A stretch of 64,000 bases of DNA from Typhlomys cinereus (Eukaryota; Chordata; Mammalia; Rodentia; Platacanthomyidae), in assembly GCA_023101885.1 (NCBI GenBank), contig JALPQD010000241.1:434001-498000 (forward strand). The letters run 5' to 3'. Under the pieces are notes generated by a model. The model made no database searches. It was not told the DNA's origin and was given only the letters and a program-made list of their open reading frames with translations. Positions 20,649-33,616 of this stretch are shown one piece after another. The translations under genes and the position numbers were made by a program. How positions within the stretch are numbered: position 1 is the first letter of the stretch; each line of letters opens with the position of its first letter.

Positions 20649-23134
20649 TTTCTACTTTATTAATATAGAAAATGAGGCAATTGTTTAGATATTATCTTCT
20701 TATGGAGTCCTCTACATTTTTCCTATGTATTTTATTATTATGCTTACATATTTATTCAGATGAAAATATTCTCTTTTCTTTTTGGCTGCTTTTAACTCAA
20801 GGAGCATCCATAAGTAAATTTAAATTACCGCATATTTAAGCATTTCCCTGACATTTTACATCAATTATGTGTAATTAAATTTCATTACAGTTTGTATATT
20901 TTATATTTTAAAGAACATTGAGTAGCATTTTATGTTGTGGAGTATGATTCATATTTATAAATGTTTTATGTTTGTGTTAAAAGAATGTGCTCTGCAGTGT
21001 TGTATACTTGTTCATTCTAAAAGTAATTAGCTAGTTGATAGTACTATTAAATGTTTTATATCTTTACTTGGTTGTCCATTCATTAGTTTTTGTTAGTTTT
21101 TAAGACAGTGCATTGAAATCTCTGAGTATAATCCAGATTTCTCTGTTTTTCATTGAAGTTCTACTGCATTTAGAAGGGTTACAACTTTTTGATGAATGAA
21201 TGTATTTATTATTATGAAAGGAGTGAAATAAAATACAGAACATTTGTTGCTATGAAATTCTGTATTTCTGATATTATTACAGACATTCCAGCTTTATTTT
21301 ACCTAGAATTGTTTGTTTTCTTCTATCCTTCATCTTTTATTTGCCCGTGTCTCTGTATTTCAAGTATAGTTTTCAAGTTCATTCATGCTTTTGAAAGGTA
21401 AGTCCTGATAATCCCAGCATTTTATTTGGGGAGTTTATCTCATGAATACTTATCTGGTCATTATTTTCTTTCCTTCTGACAAGAGGATGTAAAGGGAACC
21501 ACTACATCTTGTTTCTGATGTCAAAAGTTTCAGCCATCATTTAGGGGTAGTTGTGGAACAGAGCAGCTCATATCACAGTGACAGGAAGAGAAGAAAAAAA
21601 TCCCTGGAAGGGCAATCAAGATTTATCAACTCATACACTTAAATTTGTTATTGATAATGTTTTTTGTTGTTGTTTTTCAGGTATTTTTATATTTTGATAG
21701 TTTCATCCATGCATATAAACATATTGTGCTCTATTTTTCTATTTTTCTTTGGTTTTTTTGTCTTAACTCTCTTTGGAACCATATTTTAGGATTATGCTTT
21801 ATTTCCTTTGTTCATCCACTGTAACTCTGTTTTATTTTACTGATGACAACGATGTAGATCTTTAAATTCACCTACATGCTTTCAATTGATATTTACCATT
21901 TAATGTGCAGAAGACTTTTCCTTTTCTTTTTTTAGACATTACTGTCAAGAATTTAAAACACATTTGTAAGAGCAACAATGAATTTTTATTATTTTATTTA
22001 AACAGTCTGTATTCTTATAACATTTTAGAATTGTACACATAGTACCATTTCCATCATGCTTCATTCTTCTCATTGTCTCATATTTCATTGAACATTATTT
22101 ATCTTCTGTCTTTCTCCATCATTTTATAGGTACATAGATATTAACTTTTTTATATTTGATTTTTATGTATACCTTCATTTTTGAAAATGTTTTCATTGAG
22201 TATAAAATTCTAGTCTGAAAGTTTTTTTCCATTAGTATTTAAATAATTATTTCTTTACTCCTGCTGTGAGAAATTGACTGTAGTCTTCATCTTCATTTCA
22301 CTGTACACAATTTCTATTATTCTCTGCCTTATGCTACGTCTTTCCTTATGCCACTGTTTCTGAGCAATTCGACTAAACTGTTGTATTCCTGACTTTGTCT
22401 GTCCAGCATGCTGAGTTCTTTCTGTCTGAATGGTCTAGTTTTTGTGAAATATGAGCAGCTTCCACCCATTTTATCAGCTATCTTTCCATTCATCAGTGCT
22501 ATCTACCTTTTAGGGATTTCAGTTAAATACGTATTAATCCATTTAGTTGTCCCAGAGTTCAATAAACTCTTCCTCTATGATGTCTAATCTTTTACTTGCA
22601 ACTACACCTTCCAGTGTAGTTTTTATTTTTTCCATTTTAGTTTTAATCTCTGGACCTTTGATTTAAGTCTTAAAAAATATCCCTCATCCTCACTTTAAGC
22701 TTTTAGAACACTTGGAACACACTCACACAAGTGTGTATGCTACTCTGTCTCAATGTTGACTGACTTTTTTTTTAATCATATTGAAGTCCTGTTTTCTCCT
22801 TTTGAAGCTTGATTAATATTTGACTGAATGAAAGACCTTATGAATTTTAATATGTTGTGTGCTGGGAATTTTTATTTTCCTATAAAAATCATGTATATTT
22901 TTTCTAGTGTGCATCTCATTGCTTAGACATAGTTTGAGCCTTACAGATTTTGATTTTAGAATTTGTTTATCAGGACCCAGAATGGACTTTATTCTAGAAA
23001 TAATTATTTCCCACTATTGAAGAAGTATTCTTCTTAGTATTCTATCTACAGGATATACACCGCAGGAATCATGGGGTCTTTTGCCTGATTTTCAGGAAAA
23101 GATGACATTCGTGTTACTGTTTGATCTCTCAGAA

Positions 23135-23365
23135 AATTTTCCTTCCCTACCCCCAGGAAGTTGGTTCCAGGGCCTCAGATTCCCCTCTTGGTAGTCAGAC
23201 AAACTCAAATATGTAAATGCTTATGATAAAATGGCATTATATTTATATATCACCCAATTGCATGCATAAATCCTTCTGCATACTTTGAATCATCTCTAGA
23301 TTACTGATCATACTTAATATCATGTAACTTCTAGGTTTACTGTTACATTTAATTTTAAATAAATA
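23135..23365 (+). mobile_element. MER2-like Tigger DNA transposon fragment
   Basis: 'aagttggttccagggcctcag', 'caaatatgtaaatgcttatg', 'ataaaatggcattatattt', 'catactttgaatcatctcta' and 'gattactgatcatacttaat' match, in order, the non-autonomous Tigger-type element related to MER2. The 3' half is lost. Confidence 0.65.
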
Positions 23366-24438
23366 AAGAAGATAAAATCTTTACATATTTAATACTAACA
23401 CAATTTTCAATAAATAGTTTGATTTAAAGTTAGTTAAGTCTGGAATGAGAGGACCAATATTTGATATTGTTTCATTTTTTCCCTGGCCTTAGCTAGACTT
23501 TTCCCAAATATGTGCTCATCAATACTCTGCTATACATATCCAGAGAGTTCTATGTCCTCTTTATAGTTCTTTCTATCCCTGTCTGCTTCTCTGTGATATA
23601 CTCTCCTCTGCACTTGACTACTTGGGTTTCTTGGAATTCTTAACCTTCATCCTATCTCCTTGGTCAGAGTCTATTTTCCTTTTCCTTGTTTCTCCCTTCC
23701 TTTTCTGGGATTCAGTGTCATAAACTTGACAATTTTAAGGCTTGCCCATTTGGTTATCATCTCTAAAGGATTGTTCTTCTTTTTTGCTTGAGGGTCAGTG
23801 AATGGAAAACCACAATTTCATCTATATTACTGGATTTTCTGCTGTTGTGTCAGATAGTCATATAAATCCAGCAGCTGTCAAAAAGTACCATTCTCCTGAT
23901 TCACTTTTAAGGATTTATAAATCCTTTAGATTTACCCACAATATTCCTCAAGTTGCAATCCTTTCTGCACATGTCTAATCTCTAGTCATTTCTTTTCAAG
24001 GATGATCTCCTAAGCTAACATTCCTATCATCTATTACGGATATCCAATCTTAGATTTCATTATCACTGAAGACATTTGATACAATGGAAAATTCTCATTA
24101 TCTTCAATTTTACTAAACTAGGAAGAGTTTGAAGCCACCAGAGTAACAAATCGTTTCTTTCCACTGCTATAGCCCCTGGTTCTTGCACTGAGTTCTGAAT
24201 ATATTTTTTCAATTTTTTGAAAAATGTGAATAAATGCTTTCATCTCAGATAGGAAAACAGATGAAAAAAGAAGGAAGAGCGTTTTCCAAAGGTCTTACTC
24301 ATGTAAATTTGGACAAATATGAGAAGAATTATATTCTGGGATTCCAGGATATTATACAATTGCACCTTGATATCTATATGGATATTTGATGATGAGGTTT
24401 CCCATGGATAGCAAACTATGTAGAAATAGAAATATAGA
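23366..24438. other. Unassigned AT- and pyrimidine-rich sequence
   Basis: No repeat family placed. The segment 23560-23730 is rich in C and T on the + strand. No exon-like frame. Confidence 0.4.
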
Positions 24439-24439
24439 T

Positions 24440-24545
24440 TTCCATCTAATCTAAATAATCTTATGAATACTTTAAATAATTTCCAGGTTACCAATGCTCT
24501 CTAATACAATGTAAATGCTGTATAAGTATTTTTACTCCTTTTCTT
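24440..24545 (+). mobile_element. Second MER2-like fragment
   Basis: 'atactttaaataatttccag' followed by 'ctctctaatacaatgtaaatg' and 'ctgtataagtatttttact' matches the middle of the same Tigger-type element as 23135-23365. It overlaps the consensus region already present there, so it appears to be a separate copy, not the missing half. Confidence 0.5.
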
Positions 24546-25479
24546 GGGATTAATTACAAAATAATTATTCAAAAGTTTAGTTCAGATTTTGAGTCCCTGG
24601 GCCTATTCAAGGCACAAGGATCCTGACTGTTCCTTGGCCATTCCCCTAGGCTATGACACCAGCAGGCTTTGGTGGCTCAGATTTCCTCTTTTGTGGGGAT
24701 GAGTGAGGCACCACAAACTCAGGACTAGAGCACCAACACCTTGCTAATGAAGATCCTAAAGCTCCTTTTCCGGAACAGGAGGGAATCTTCACATCCACCC
24801 TAAGATAATAAACATTAGGTAGTCACCTCTGCTTCAGACCTCTGAACAGCAAATGCAAAACCCTACATACCTACCACTTAGGGCATTAACTATTCACCCT
24901 CATAAACCTGGAAGAAACTAATAGTTGCCATAATATTCTAAGCTCTACCCCCCACTACTAAGCCCACTCCATTTCATAATATATAGTTGATCTGGTACTT
25001 AACCCAAACCACACATAATAACCCAAGACACCCATTTCCAAACATCCAGGCAAATGTAGATCTAAATTCTTTCACTCCCAGAACCAGAGTAGGGTCTTCA
25101 CACTTTTTTTAAGTTGCATGTCACCTTACCCACAAAATAACAAGAAGGATAAAATGAGACTTTAAACATTTAGGTAAACAGTCCAAGTGTAGCAGTTCTG
25201 ATTGACAGCAGTAATAAACACACACCAAGAAAGATCATAGAAATCAAACACAAAATGACCAAATCACACTGTGAATCTGCAAGAAACAACAAAAACCATG
25301 ACAACCACTCTCACAAAAAAAGAATGTTGACCCCGTAACAATGGTTCTCTACCAGAATAAACCCTCAGATATTAATCAAGAATTAATTAACCAAGATAAG
25401 GATTTTATATCATAATTATTACCATAATGAACATAATGAAAGAGGAAATCTGAGAGGAATTAAATAATCACATTAGCCT

Positions 25480-26165
25480 ATATGAACAGGATCACAACAG
25501 GCACTAGAAGTAGCAAGTAGGATAGTAGAACTGGAAGAAAAGATGGCAGAACAAATTGGTGCAACCAAAGAGATTGAAAAAGCCAAAAAAAAAAAAATTC
25601 TAGAGAAGAACATTCAAGAGGTACAGGATTCCTTGAGAAACCAAAATTGCACACTCATGGAATACCAGTAAAAAGAAATCCAAATACCAGTCCAGAAGAG
25701 ATTTTTCACACTATCATTAATAAAAATTTTTCACATCTAAGGAAAGACATACTCAGCCAAGTACAAGAGGCACATCATATACTATACAGACATGACCAAA
25801 ATAGAAACTCAGAATGTCAAAATTATAGTCAAAACAACACAAATATGTGACAAAGATAAGTTCTAAGAGGGTCACAAGAAACAAAAGTCACATTTAAAGG
25901 TAAGCTTATTAAAATAATAGCTGAGTTTTCAATGGAATGAATAAAAGCCAGAAGAGTTTGGAAAAATATACTTCAAGTCATGAATAAGCACAAATGCCAA
26001 CCTAGACTAATATACCCATCAAAACTATCAGTCATGATTGAGGGTGAAAGAAAAATCTTCCACCATAAGGACACACTGATGACTTACGTGGATACCAAAC
26101 CAAGCTTACAAAAGATGACAGAAAAGATACTCAAGCTTGAAAAAAAGGACAAACATATCTGATAA
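25480..26165 (+). pseudogene. LINE-1 ORF1 remnant (RNA-binding protein), broken
   Basis: Fragments keep ORF1-like content: an A-rich, charged coiled-coil-like stretch (about 25510-25680), then segments with the C-terminal pattern, including 'tattttgaagagttct'-type equivalents at 25845-25990 and a K-rich end at 26100-26160. In a working L1 this protein coats L1 RNA. Stops near 25850 and at 25930-25980 break the frame. Function is lost. Confidence 0.6.
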
Positions 26166-26224
26166 GACAGAAGGGAAAAGTAATACCAACACATTCTACA
26201 CACATAAAAACACAAAACACAGAA

Positions 26225-29200
26225 AATGATAGGAACTAACAATCATTTCTGAATATAACCCTAAACATTAATGGAATTAACTCTCTAATCAAAAGTCATA
26301 GACTACAAACATGAATCAGATATCACACAGCTCAGCAATCTGCTGCCTTCAGAAAACACATTTCACCATGAAAGATAGGCCTGTTCTCAGAGCAAAGGGC
26401 TGGTGGAAAGTACTTCAAGCTAATGGAAAAAGGAAATGAGTGGGAGTAACAATTTTGGTATCTGACAAAACAGACTTCAAACCAAAAGAAATTGTAAGAG
26501 ACACAGAAAGACTATTATTTAGTAACAGAATAGTCAAAGGCACAATTAACCTGAATGACTTCATAATAGTGAGCATATACACACCTAATATAAGCTCAGC
26601 CACATTCATTAAACTCACATTACAACATTTAAAACAACAAATCAACCCATACGCGATAATAGTAGGGGACCCTAACATCCCACTCTCATCAGTGGATAGG
26701 TCAAGCCAAAAACTGAACAGAGATACATTGGCGCTTAACCAAACTATAACACAAATGGACCAGATAGACCTCTGCTGAACCTTCCATCTCAGCAGTAAGG
26801 AATACACATTCTTGTCAGCAGCCCATGGGACCTTCTCCAAATATTGTGCCCACATATTGGGGCACAAAGCAAACCTCCACATATATAGAAAAATTGAAAT
26901 AATATTCCGTACCCTAACTGACCATCATGGAATAAAGCTGAACATCCACAACAAAGCAAATGTTAGAAAATCCACAAATTCTTAGAAATTAAATAACATG
27001 ATTCCGAATGAGAAATGGATTTAGGCAGGAGTCAAAGGCAAATGCTAACATCCCTAGAATTAACAATAATGAAAATACAACATATAAAAATCTTTGTGAT
27101 ATGTAAGAGGAAATTTTATAGCACTCATTGCCTATATTAAAAAAAATGGAAACATCACAAGCAAACAACTTAACAATGCAACTTAAAGCTTTAGAGAGAC
27201 AAAAACAATCCAATCCCCAAAATAGTAGGCGAACAGAAATTAGTAAAATCAGGGATAAATATTTGAAATTGAAATAAGGAAAAGGACAAAAAGAATCAAA
27301 CAAAGAGCTGGTTCTTTAAAAAAAATAAGATTGACAAACGCTTAGCCAAATTAACCAAAGCCAAAAGAAAGAATAATCCAAATTAATAAAATTAGAAATG
27401 AAAATGGAGGCTTACAGTTGACACCAAGAAAATATAGAGAATCATATGGTCATACTTCAAAAATTTACACCCAACAAAGTTTGACAATCAGAAAGAAATG
27501 AATGAATTTCTTAATACACACAACTAATCAAAACTGAATCAGGATGACTTGAATTATTCAAATAGTCCTATAACAAATGATGAAATCAAAGAAGTAATTA
27601 TAAATCTCTCCACCAAAAAGAGTCCACAATCAGATGGATTCAATACAGAAGTCTATCAAACATTTGAACAACTAACACCACTACTTCTTAAACTATTCCA
27701 TCAAATAGCAAAAGAAGGAACACTCCCAAATCTTTCTACAAAGCTAATATTACACTAATCCCTAAACCAAATAAAAATACAATAAAGAAGGAAACTGTAG
27801 ATATATCTCATTGATGAACACAGATGCAAAGATTCTCAACAAAATTTTAGCAAACCAGATTCAAAAACATGTCACAAAACTCATTCACTGTGATCAAGTA
27901 AGATTATTCCAGGCATACAAGATTGGTTCAAAGTACACAAATCAAGAAATGTAATCAATAACATAAACAAATCTAAGGAATAAAATCACATCATTCTCTC
28001 CATAGATGTAGAAAAAGCTCTCTACAAGATCCAATATTCTTTTATGATCAAAATCTTGGAAACATTTGGAATGGAAGGAACATACATCAATATAATAAAA
28101 GCTATATACAACAAGCCTATAACAAAGATCATTATAAATGTTGAAATTCTTGAAGCATTTCCTCTTTGATCAGGAACCAGGCAAGGTTCTCCACTCTCAC
28201 CATTTTTATTCATAATTGTGCTGGAAGTCTTAGATATTAGATAAGAGAAGGAAATTAAAGTGATACGAATAGGAAAAGAAGAAATCGGTTTTCCCTATTT
28301 GCAGATGACATGATCCTTTATCAAACGAGACCCCCAAAACTCCACCAGAAAACTCCTGAACTAACACATAAGTTCAGCAGAGTGAAAGGTTGTAAAATTA
28401 ATGTGCAAAACTCAGTGGCTTTCTTGTACATCAAGGATGAAAAAAGTAAGAAAGTCCTAAGAGAAACAATTCCATTTACCATAGCCCCTAAAAATGAATT
28501 ACCTTGGTATAAATCTAACCAAGGAAGTCAGAGATCTGTACAATGAAAACTTTAAAGCCCTAAAGAAAGAAACTTCAGAAGACACAAGAACGTGGAAAGA
28601 ACTCCCATGCTCTTGGATAGGTAGAATTAACATCATAAAAATGGCCATCCCACCAAGAGCAATATTCAGATTCAATGTGATACTAATCAAAATTCCAAGG
28701 CAATTCTTCACAGAAATTGACAAAGCAATTTCAAAATTCATATGGAAGCACAAAAGGCCCAGGATAGCTGAAGTAATCCTGAAAAATAAAAACTATGCTG
28801 CAAGAATCACCACTCCAGACCTTAATCTATACTAAAAATCCATAATAACAAAGACAGCATCGTACTGGCTCCTAAAACACATACATAGATCAACAGATAA
28901 GAGTAAAAAGACCCAGTAATAAGCCTGTACACTTGTAGTCATCTAATTTTTGACATATGGCTCAGAAAATTCAAAGGCAAAAGAACAGTATCTTCAACAA
29001 ATGGTGCTGGCAAAACTGGATATCCACATACAGAAGATTGAAACTGGACCCTTTCCTGCCATCATGCATGAAAATCAACTCCACATGGATTCAAAGACCT
29101 TATATTTGGCTAGAGACAATAAAAAATCCTAAAAGAAACAATAGGTAATCCCTTAAACTGATTGGCTAGGCCAACACTTTCTAAACAGGACCGCAATAAC

Positions 29201-29975
29201 TAAGGAAATAGAACCAACTCTTAACAAATGAAATCTCATGAAATTAAAGAGCTTTGTTTAACTAAAGATGTCAACCTAGCAAAAAGACAACCCACAGAAT
29301 GCGAGAAGAAAATCTCCACTAACCACTTATTGGATATAGGACTAATATCTAGAGTGTACCAAAAACTCAAAAATTAAACACCAAGAAGATTAGCAGCCCA
29401 ATTAGAAAGGGGCCATGGAACTTACAAGAAATTTCTCCCAGGAAGAAATTGAAATGCCCAACAAATGCCTTAAAAATTTTCCATCTCCCTAGCCATCAGG
29501 GAAATGTAAATCAAAACTATGCTGAGATATCTCACACCAGTCAAAACAGTGAATATCCAAAAGATGTGCAACAACAAAACACATTGGAAACGATGTGGGG
29601 AGAAGGGAACCGTCACACATTGTCTGTGGGAATGCAAACTTGTACAACCATTATGGCGAATAGTATGGCAGTTCCAAAAAAATGTTAAAAATTGAAATGC
29701 CATGTGACCCTGCTGGGAATATTCCCCCAAAATACTTCATCATACTATAGTTCACTACAGCATATGTAAATAACAAAGTCATTGAATCAACCTAGATGTC
29801 CAATGATGAATGGATCATGAAAATGTGGCACATGTACACAATGGAATACTATTCAGCCATCAAAATAAGCAAATTAATGAAATTTGCTGCTAAATGAATG
29901 GAACTGGAAGAAATCACACTGAGAAAAGTATTCCAAGCACAGAAAACCAGACATCATATGTTCTCCCTTATAAGT
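26225..29975 (+). pseudogene. LINE-1 ORF2 remnant (endonuclease and reverse transcriptase), broken
   Basis: The endonuclease part is visible at 26265-26780, including the motif VGDPN where active elements usually have GDFN. The reverse-transcriptase part runs from about 27550 (the SDGFNTEVYQ segment) through the catalytic FADDMILY motif at 28298-28321, where both aspartates are intact. The later segment [20 protein letters not shown] begins at 28497 and the '[11 protein letters not shown]'-like segment lies near 28612. The C-terminal part follows to about 29975. In an active L1 the protein nicks target DNA and copies L1 RNA. Here at least eight frame changes or stops separate the segments. 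Confidence 0.85.
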
Positions 29976-31119
29976 GGAACCTAACTCTAAGCCCTCTTAA
30001 TGACAAACTCAAGGTAAAATCTTTTATTACCCTTTACAACCATGAAGGATTCTAAATAGGAAGGTAGGGCAAAGAAGACCCAAAGAGAATGAAGACAAAG
30101 AAACAAAGTTCAATAAAGAAATAAGGTCACTTGTTAGGAATGAACCATAATTATGGAGATAAGTTATCCAATCTATAGTCAGTCTCCTTCCTAATCTCTA
30201 GTGCTTAGAATGGTGTGAAGCACTAGACATGTGTTCCCTATCATGGGAGAGGGTTAGTGATAGCCGGATGATATTTATTGTGGCCTACTCCTGATCTTCC
30301 CTCTCCTTCAACCCTTCTCCTATATAAGGACACTTTTTAACAGTTTTTGTACTGTTGGATACAGAATCTCAACACCCGGATGTGATACAGCCTTGTGCAG
30401 TGCAAGAAGATCAAAATGGACAACAGCAAGCAACCTGAATACAGAACACTGGCAACCCTAAAAAGTTCACCTGGAATCAGACCAGATAAATCTGGGAACC
30501 TTACAGAAGAGGCGGTAAGACTGTAAGAGCCTAAAGATGGAGAGTTCTGTTGCAGGACAAGTCACTATACTCAAAGTAGGGCAGCTATAGTCAGGAACTC
30601 ATGGTAATGGGACTTGATCTCATCAGATCTTCACAGTGGTGGACATGTGGATATGCTCCCATGACTGCCACAGATCTCAGGAGAAATAGTTTCAAGAAGT
30701 AGGATCCTTAGGGGAAGGGGTCAGATAGAGGTAGGGGAGTACCCATATCAGTGGGTCACCCAAAAAATGGCCTCTGGGTCTGCAACAGTGGCTTGAACCT
30801 CCATGAGAACAAATGAAATAGAGGAAAACCCAGGATCTATAGAACCTAAGGACAGGAGAATAGGAGGGAGTAGTCTGTACCCATGTAGATACAGGAGGGA
30901 GGGTGGGAGGGGATGAGAGCAAGAGGGGAGGAAGAAAGGGAGGCAATAGTGAGGGAGGCAAGGAGCATGTATATAAAAATGTAAATTTAATAAATTCACT
31001 TTTAAAAAATGTAGTACATATGCAAACTTTTGCCAAATGATTTCATTCTGGTTGAATCCAGAAAGGTGCAAACTTTCTTTCCATTTCTCTTGGAGATATG
31101 CACACAGATACAGACAGAG

Positions 31120-31159
<40 letters not shown>
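31120..31159. repeat. (CA)n microsatellite, left of LTR
   Basis: About 19 CA units running up to the first base of the LTR-like element. Confidence 0.95.
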
Positions 31160-31160
<1 letters not shown>

Positions 31161-31163
<3 letters not shown>

Positions 31164-31578
31164 CACCATTGATTCAGGAAGGCCCTAGCCTGGGCTCCCT
31201 AATCTAGGAGATCTGGTTACAGACAAGCCTGAACAAGTACAACATGCCCCAGACATATCCCAGTAGAGGGACCATATAGGTAGAGGGATGAATAACCTGC
31301 CTCTGCAATGGACACCTAGTAACAGCTAAATGATTGGTGACTGCTCCATCCCCCCCCCCAATGGAGAGGTGGCGACACCTGATTGGACCACTGATACTAT
31401 ATAAGCTCAAACACTTCCTTAAATAAAAGAGTCTGCAGCAGCTCGTCCTTTGGTCATTTCTCATCTGATTCTTGGAGTCTGTGTAGTGACTCCACGCCAC
31501 TCACCCCATTGCCTTGAACCCTGAGGCCCCTTCCGACTTTCCCCCTGCTTTTCCCGGCTGGCCCGGCAGGGATTCAGC

Positions 31579-31579
<1 letters not shown>
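31161..31579 (+). mobile_element. ERVK-like solo LTR (class II endogenous retrovirus), inside (CA)n
   Basis: The 419-bp block starts TG and ends CA. It has a TATA box (TATATAAG, 31398-31405) and a polyadenylation signal AATAAA (31422-31427), then a C/T-rich U5-like region. The closely spaced TATA and AATAAA and the U5 style resemble class II rodent LTRs of the MMTV/ERVK type. Right next to both ends lie (CA)n tracts (31120-31159 and 31580-31628), so the element looks inserted within one microsatellite, and a target duplication would be hidden in the CA repeat. No primer-binding site or gag/pol follows, so it is a solo LTR. Family name not assigned. Confidence 0.6.
31398..31427 (+). promoter_or_regulatory. 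LTR core promoter and polyadenylation signal
   Basis: TATATAAG is followed 16 bases later by AATAAA. This layout, with the signal at the U3/R border, is a retroviral LTR feature. Whether it still drives transcription cannot be judged. Confidence 0.5.

Positions 31580-31628
<49 letters not shown>
31580..31628. repeat. (CA)n microsatellite, right of LTR
   Basis: About 24 CA units starting at the base after the LTR end. Confidence 0.95.
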
Positions 31629-31630
<2 letters not shown>

Positions 31631-31639
31631 TTGTTTTTA

Positions 31640-32390
31640 ACAAAGCAAATTAAAAAAAAAAATAAACAGTTTGTCAGCAACCTGAGTTTGCTGGTGATGA
31701 TGGGATTCTCTTGGAATACAAAGTTGACTATTTTCCTGCATGACATTACTGGTGTTCTGTAGTTAGCATACACATACTTACTTATATGATCCAGTCTTCT
31801 GAAGCCATGCTCAGTAACTCTGCATTTCTCTTCGAAAGTTATTCATGGAGAGAGTATTCATACCACAAAAATTGGTTGCAATTAAGGACCTTCACACTAG
31901 AGAGCCAATTATTAAAAATTTACTAACATACTACCATTTGCACTTTAAATATATGCTAGCAGTGAGGATTTTAATAATAACAATCATGTGATTGGCTTTA
32001 CTTATTGTGCCGAGCGCTATATCACAGACAGCTGATTCTTCAGCTTCTTTGCTATCCGTATATGTCCATGGGCTACTGTCTAGATTCTGTGATTTGTAGG
32101 AATTGTTGAAAGGTTAGGCAGTTGCCAGGAGAAGGGAGGCCAGGATATTTTTTATAACACTTTATAACACTTCACTGACTAATTGAAAGCCCTGCTAGCA
32201 CACTGGCTCTGGAAGGGGATCCTGGTCCATGAATAATGCTACCCAATTTCTCCCTCTTGTCCTAAAGGTGTGATTCCTCTTTGCTGGCACTGTGGTGTTC
32301 ATTGCTGAATATCTTCTATTAGGCTTCTAAGCTCTCTCACATCACCTGGACAAACCAGACTCAAATCCTTTGATTTCAGTATTCACATGA
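31640..32390. other. Unassigned sequence
   Basis: No repeat family or gene recognised. A 9-10 bp unit (TTTATAACAC) is tandemly doubled near 32150-32172. Confidence 0.4.
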
Positions 32391-32394
32391 CATG

Positions 32395-32492
32395 TGAATC
32401 CCATTTAGACCCTGTCTGAGAGAATGCTTAAGTAACTGACCAAAATTCATATAGAAGTTAGTTAATCTTGGATTTGAAACCTTATATTTAAC
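32395..32492 (+). mobile_element. MIR fragment
   Basis: 'gcttaagtaactgaccaaaat', 'tcatatagaagttagttaat' and 'cttggatttgaaacctta' match the MIR tail (aagtaacttgcccaaggtca, cacagctagtaag, ggattcgaaccc). Confidence 0.6.
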
Positions 32493-33610
32493 CACGGAAA
32501 GTGTGTCACATGCAAGATGGTTTTGACCTTGTCTCACAATCTGATTCTGGCTTTCAGAGTCTCTATTAAGGCTGCTTTCTGTGACCTACAAAGAGAATGA
32601 ATAACCAAACTCCAGGAAGCTCTGCTTAGGTCACTAGGAGGAGGGGTAGGGGGAGGAGTCTGAGGAAATGTGCTGATTGGTATTCAGATAGAAAGCTTCC
32701 AAATGTGCGTTTTTGTTGTGCTTTGTGAAAGGAAGGCAGATATATGAACCTTCAAGGGATCTTTCTATTTTATTTTATTTTATTTTATTTTATTTTATTT
32801 ATTTTGGTTTTGCTATGGGAACATATGATCTCCCCATGTCAACAGGCGGCATCAAGTCATATTTTTGACCATTAGACAAACAAGATAGTAGAATACGAAA
32901 CAGTGACTAGCCCTTGGCAGGCATACACCTTTACATGCCTATTGAATTAGAGCTCTGTTACTTCATTGCACAATGTACAGGCAATGATTTCTGAACTCAC
33001 ACAGCTGGTCATCATTTCCCTGTTTGTCTGGTCCCTTGGGACTCATCATTCTAGCTTCTGTTGTATGTAATACTGTACAGACTGTTTTCTTGCTTAGTCC
33101 TTGCATAAATATATAGTCCATCACTCTCCCCAGATGAAGGTTAACTGTCATTTGTTCTATTTTAAATCTGATTTGGTGCATTAGTGTTATAGTATAAAGA
33201 AAATTCTTAAAATGTCTGCTATGGAATGTCAGTAAATGCCAATGTTGATTATTATGATAAGGTCCTCACCTTCCCATTCACAAATTTGTTGGGGGTTGGG
33301 ATGGTGGGTTTGGTGATGATACAGTGAGAAGAAATAAACACAACCTTTTGTTCTCAAAGAAATATTTTGAAACTATTGTGTCTGCCTGTCTTGCTTCACT
33401 CCTATGTAGATAATCCTGATTATGATTGTTTACAGAGCATTGTCTTATCTTTCATAGCATTTGTCACAAAGGTAGTTTGTCCATTCATTTATAATTTGCT
33501 TTTTCTCTTCCTCCACACTATTTTCTCAATGAGGTCAGAGTTGCTTTTTCCTGCTTGGAAGGGTGCCTACTGACGTTGAAAAACCAAAGATGTTTTTTGC
33601 CCAAATAGAG
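32493..33610. other. Unassigned sequence with a (TTTTA)n tract
   Basis: No gene. A pentanucleotide (TTTTA) repeat of about 8 units lies at 32766-32806. The rest is unassigned. Confidence 0.5.
32766..32806. repeat. (TTTTA)n pentanucleotide repeat
   Basis: Eight near-perfect TTTTA units. Confidence 0.95.
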
Positions 33611-33616
33611 CATATA

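Larger units (their letters stand above)
19155..23130 (-). pseudogene. Ancient LINE-1, antisense, about 4 kb, fully degraded
   Basis: Read on the + strand this has the long T-rich pattern of antisense old L1 (L1M type). 19210-19300 has 'gaagaggctctgtacacctc' and 'attcctaagtatttcatg', from late ORF2. 20455-20505 has 'catttattacagatacatca' and 'atttattgatcattaactttt'. 20980-21180 has 'aagaatgtgctctgcagtgtt', 'gtgcattgaaatctctgagta' and 'gttctactgcatttagaagg'. 21890-22230 has 'ccttcatttttgaaaatgtttt' and 'cattgagtataaaattctag', then 22330-22660 'aataaactcttcctctatga'. The order runs from ORF2 toward the element's 5' side, so it is long. No frame survives. ID and B1 copies are nested in it. Confidence 0.75.
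24590..31010 (+). mobile_element. Near-full-length LINE-1, sense, inactive
   Basis: About 6.4 kb in normal L1 order: a 5' region (24590-25470), ORF1 remnant (about 25480-26160), ORF2 remnant (about 26225-29975), and a 3' UTR with G/A-rich end and short A-rich tail (29976-31010). Both ORFs are interrupted by many stops and frame changes. The 5' boundary is set where L1-like A-rich sense sequence begins and is uncertain by 100 bp or more. No convincing target-site duplication was found, which fits an old insertion. It differs clearly in its 3' UTR from the young L1 at 46.3-48.1 kb. Confidence 0.85.

Noticed and set aside
26415..26882. 155-codon minus-strand frame
   Set aside because: It lies entirely inside and antisense to the endonuclease part of the LINE-1 ORF2 remnant; a shadow of A-rich L1 sequence with no resemblance to a protein family.
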